The notes beneath the pieces are model-generated. The model saw only the letters and a list, made by a program, of their open reading frames with translations. It ran no database searches and was not told the DNA's origin. From NCBI GenBank assembly GCA_015689735.1, contig WVSP01000002.1:718013-782012 (forward strand): a stretch of 64,000 nt of DNA. Direction: 5' to 3'. Shown one piece after another: positions 63,207 to 64,000 of this stretch. The stretch is from Rhodobacterales bacterium LSUCC0031. GTDB taxonomy: Bacteria; Pseudomonadota; Alphaproteobacteria; Rhodobacterales; Rhodobacteraceae. Each line of letters starts with the position of its first letter. Positions within the stretch are counted from its first letter, which is position 1. The translations under genes were made by a program, and so were the position numbers.

Positions 63207-63977
63207 ATGCCATTTCAACGTATCGAAGCCGAGAAGCTATCGCACTCGGTGGTCAAGCAAATCGAGCAATTGATCCTGCGCGGGATCTTGCGCCCCGGTG
63301 AGCGCTTGCCGTCGGAGCGCGAATTGAGCGAGCGGTTGGGCGTTTCGCGCCCCAGTCTGCGCGATGCGGTCGCCGAATTACAGGCGCGCGGCCTTTTGGC
63401 AACGCGGGCAGGTGCGGGCATCTATGTGGCCGATGTGCTTGGCTCGGCCTTTTCCCCCGCGCTGATCCGATTGATCTCAAGTCATGAAGAGGCGGTTTTC
63501 GACTATATCGCCTTTCGCCGCGATCTGGAAACGATCGCGGCCGAGCGTGCGGCGATCCATGGGTCAGATATCGACCTTCAGGTGATCGACGCGATTTTTC
63601 GCAAGATGGAACTGGCCCATCGCAAACGCAACCCCGCCGACGAGGCCGAGCTTGACGCCGAGTTTCACCTCGCCATTCTCGAGGCCAGCCATAACGTGAT
63701 CTTGCTGCATATGATGCGCTCGATCTTTGACTTGCTCAAGCAAGGCGTTTTCTTCAACCGACAGATGATGTTCAAAAGCCGGACAACGCGGGATCTTTTG
63801 CTCGATCACCACCGCGCCATCAACACCGCCCTCCAAGCGCGCGATCCTGATGCAGCGCGCGCGGCTATTTTCGAGCATTTGAGCTATGTTGAAAGCCGCA
63901 TCGGCGAATTGCGCCGTGCGGAAAAGAACGAGCAAGTTGCCCGTCTGCGCTATGCGCATGAAAAGGAACGTGATTAG
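63207..63977 (+). CDS. FadR-subfamily GntR transcriptional regulator
   Basis: A 256-residue regulator. The winged HTH is at about 8-75 (SHSVVKQIEQLILRGILRPG, then ERLPSERELSERLGVSRPSL) and the helical FCD ligand domain at about 97-225 (AVFDYIAFRRDLETIAAERA, with ligand/metal residues near LDAEFHLAILEASHN and HLSYVE). This arrangement fits the PdhR/LldR/GlcC group, which senses pyruvate, lactate or glycolate. Its target is probably a downstream gene outside the window. A link to the pdh palindrome of this window is not supported: its site type differs. The inverted repeat at 63174 may be its own operator. Confidence 0.88.
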   Translation: MPFQRIEAEKLSHSVVKQIEQLILRGILRPGERLPSERELSERLGVSRPSLRDAVAELQARGLLATRAGAGIYVADVLGSAFSPALIRLISSHEEAVFDYIAFRRDLETIAAERAAIHGSDIDLQVIDAIFRKMELAHRKRNPADEAELDAEFHLAILEASHNVILLHMMRSIFDLLKQGVFFNRQMMFKSRTTRDLLLDHHRAINTALQARDPDAARAAIFEHLSYVESRIGELRRAEKNEQVARLRYAHEKERD

Positions 63978-64000
63978 GCCTTTGGCGCCGCCGCGAGGGT

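Overview
The window is a contiguous stretch of chromosomal DNA from a high-GC alphaproteobacterium, almost certainly the Rhodobacteraceae (Roseobacter/Rhodobacter group). The evidence is the set of lineage-typical genes: a lipoyl-bearing pyruvate dehydrogenase E1 beta, the F1-ATPase zeta inhibitor (DUF1476), a homocysteine methyltransferase next to a free-standing corrinoid protein, a GT14 glycosyltransferase with a long lineage-specific C-terminus, and an alphaproteobacterial GTTC-N7-GTTC SOS box at uvrA. I found no rRNA, tRNA, insertion sequence, prophage or CRISPR array. Gene density is high, and only one gap exceeds 300 bases (29276-29696, between the response-regulator gene and rne).

Layout. 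1-9 kb: the 3' end of an RND efflux pump, then leftward uvrA, an MFS permease, lpd (E3), a DUF924 gene and a second MFS permease. 9-17 kb: queA and a very large AsmA/YhdP-like protein, divergent from bcp, a ferritin-like DUF455 gene, and an overlapping M23 peptidase-bactofilin pair. 17-29 kb: a leftward group with a DUF2189 membrane protein, an amidase-signature enzyme, prfB, mrcA, a cell-wall amidase, an aminotransferase and rne, with dsbA pointing the other way. 29.7-34.6 kb: a DctB/DctD-like two-component pair, then purQ-purS-purC. 34.7-38.8 kb: DUF1476, a Bmt-type methyltransferase, a B12-binding protein, an EamA transporter and DUF1638. 38.8-41.6 kb: sufE, a lipoprotein, rnd and DUF2267. 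41.7-48.5 kb: gap1, a PepSY/cytochrome b/membrane-LuxR cassette, a 47-residue membrane protein, gap2, pgk, class I fba and an ftsB-like gene. 48.7-52.4 kb: pdhA-pdhB-pdhC. 52.5-64 kb: a leftward group from a GT14 enzyme through HIT, a zinc-ribbon protein, polA and rluE to a YdeI-like gene; then a sulfotransferase, a PfkB kinase, nth, an Ada-like methyltransferase, an OmpA lipoprotein and a FadR-type regulator.

How they work together. Lower glycolysis/gluconeogenesis (fba, gap1, gap2, pgk) and the PDH complex sit together, and shared palindromes link them. GTTTAACGTTAAAC precedes pdhA, and a near-identical, longer copy precedes the distant lpd gene, so E1/E2 and E3 probably share a regulator. 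A different TGTTA-N-CG-N-TAACA type site occurs once before gap2 and as a cluster of three before gap1. gap1 also lacks the NAD-selecting aspartate that gap2 keeps.

The strongest candidates for something under-described are: the methyltransferase/corrinoid/DUF1638 group as part of a split methionine synthase; the PDH/E3 operator pair; the gap operator set; the PepSY-cytochrome b-membrane-LuxR cassette; a DctD-like regulator with no GAFTGA loop; and a triple palindrome between DUF1638 and sufE. All homology statements come from reading translated sequence and remembered family signatures; no search was run.
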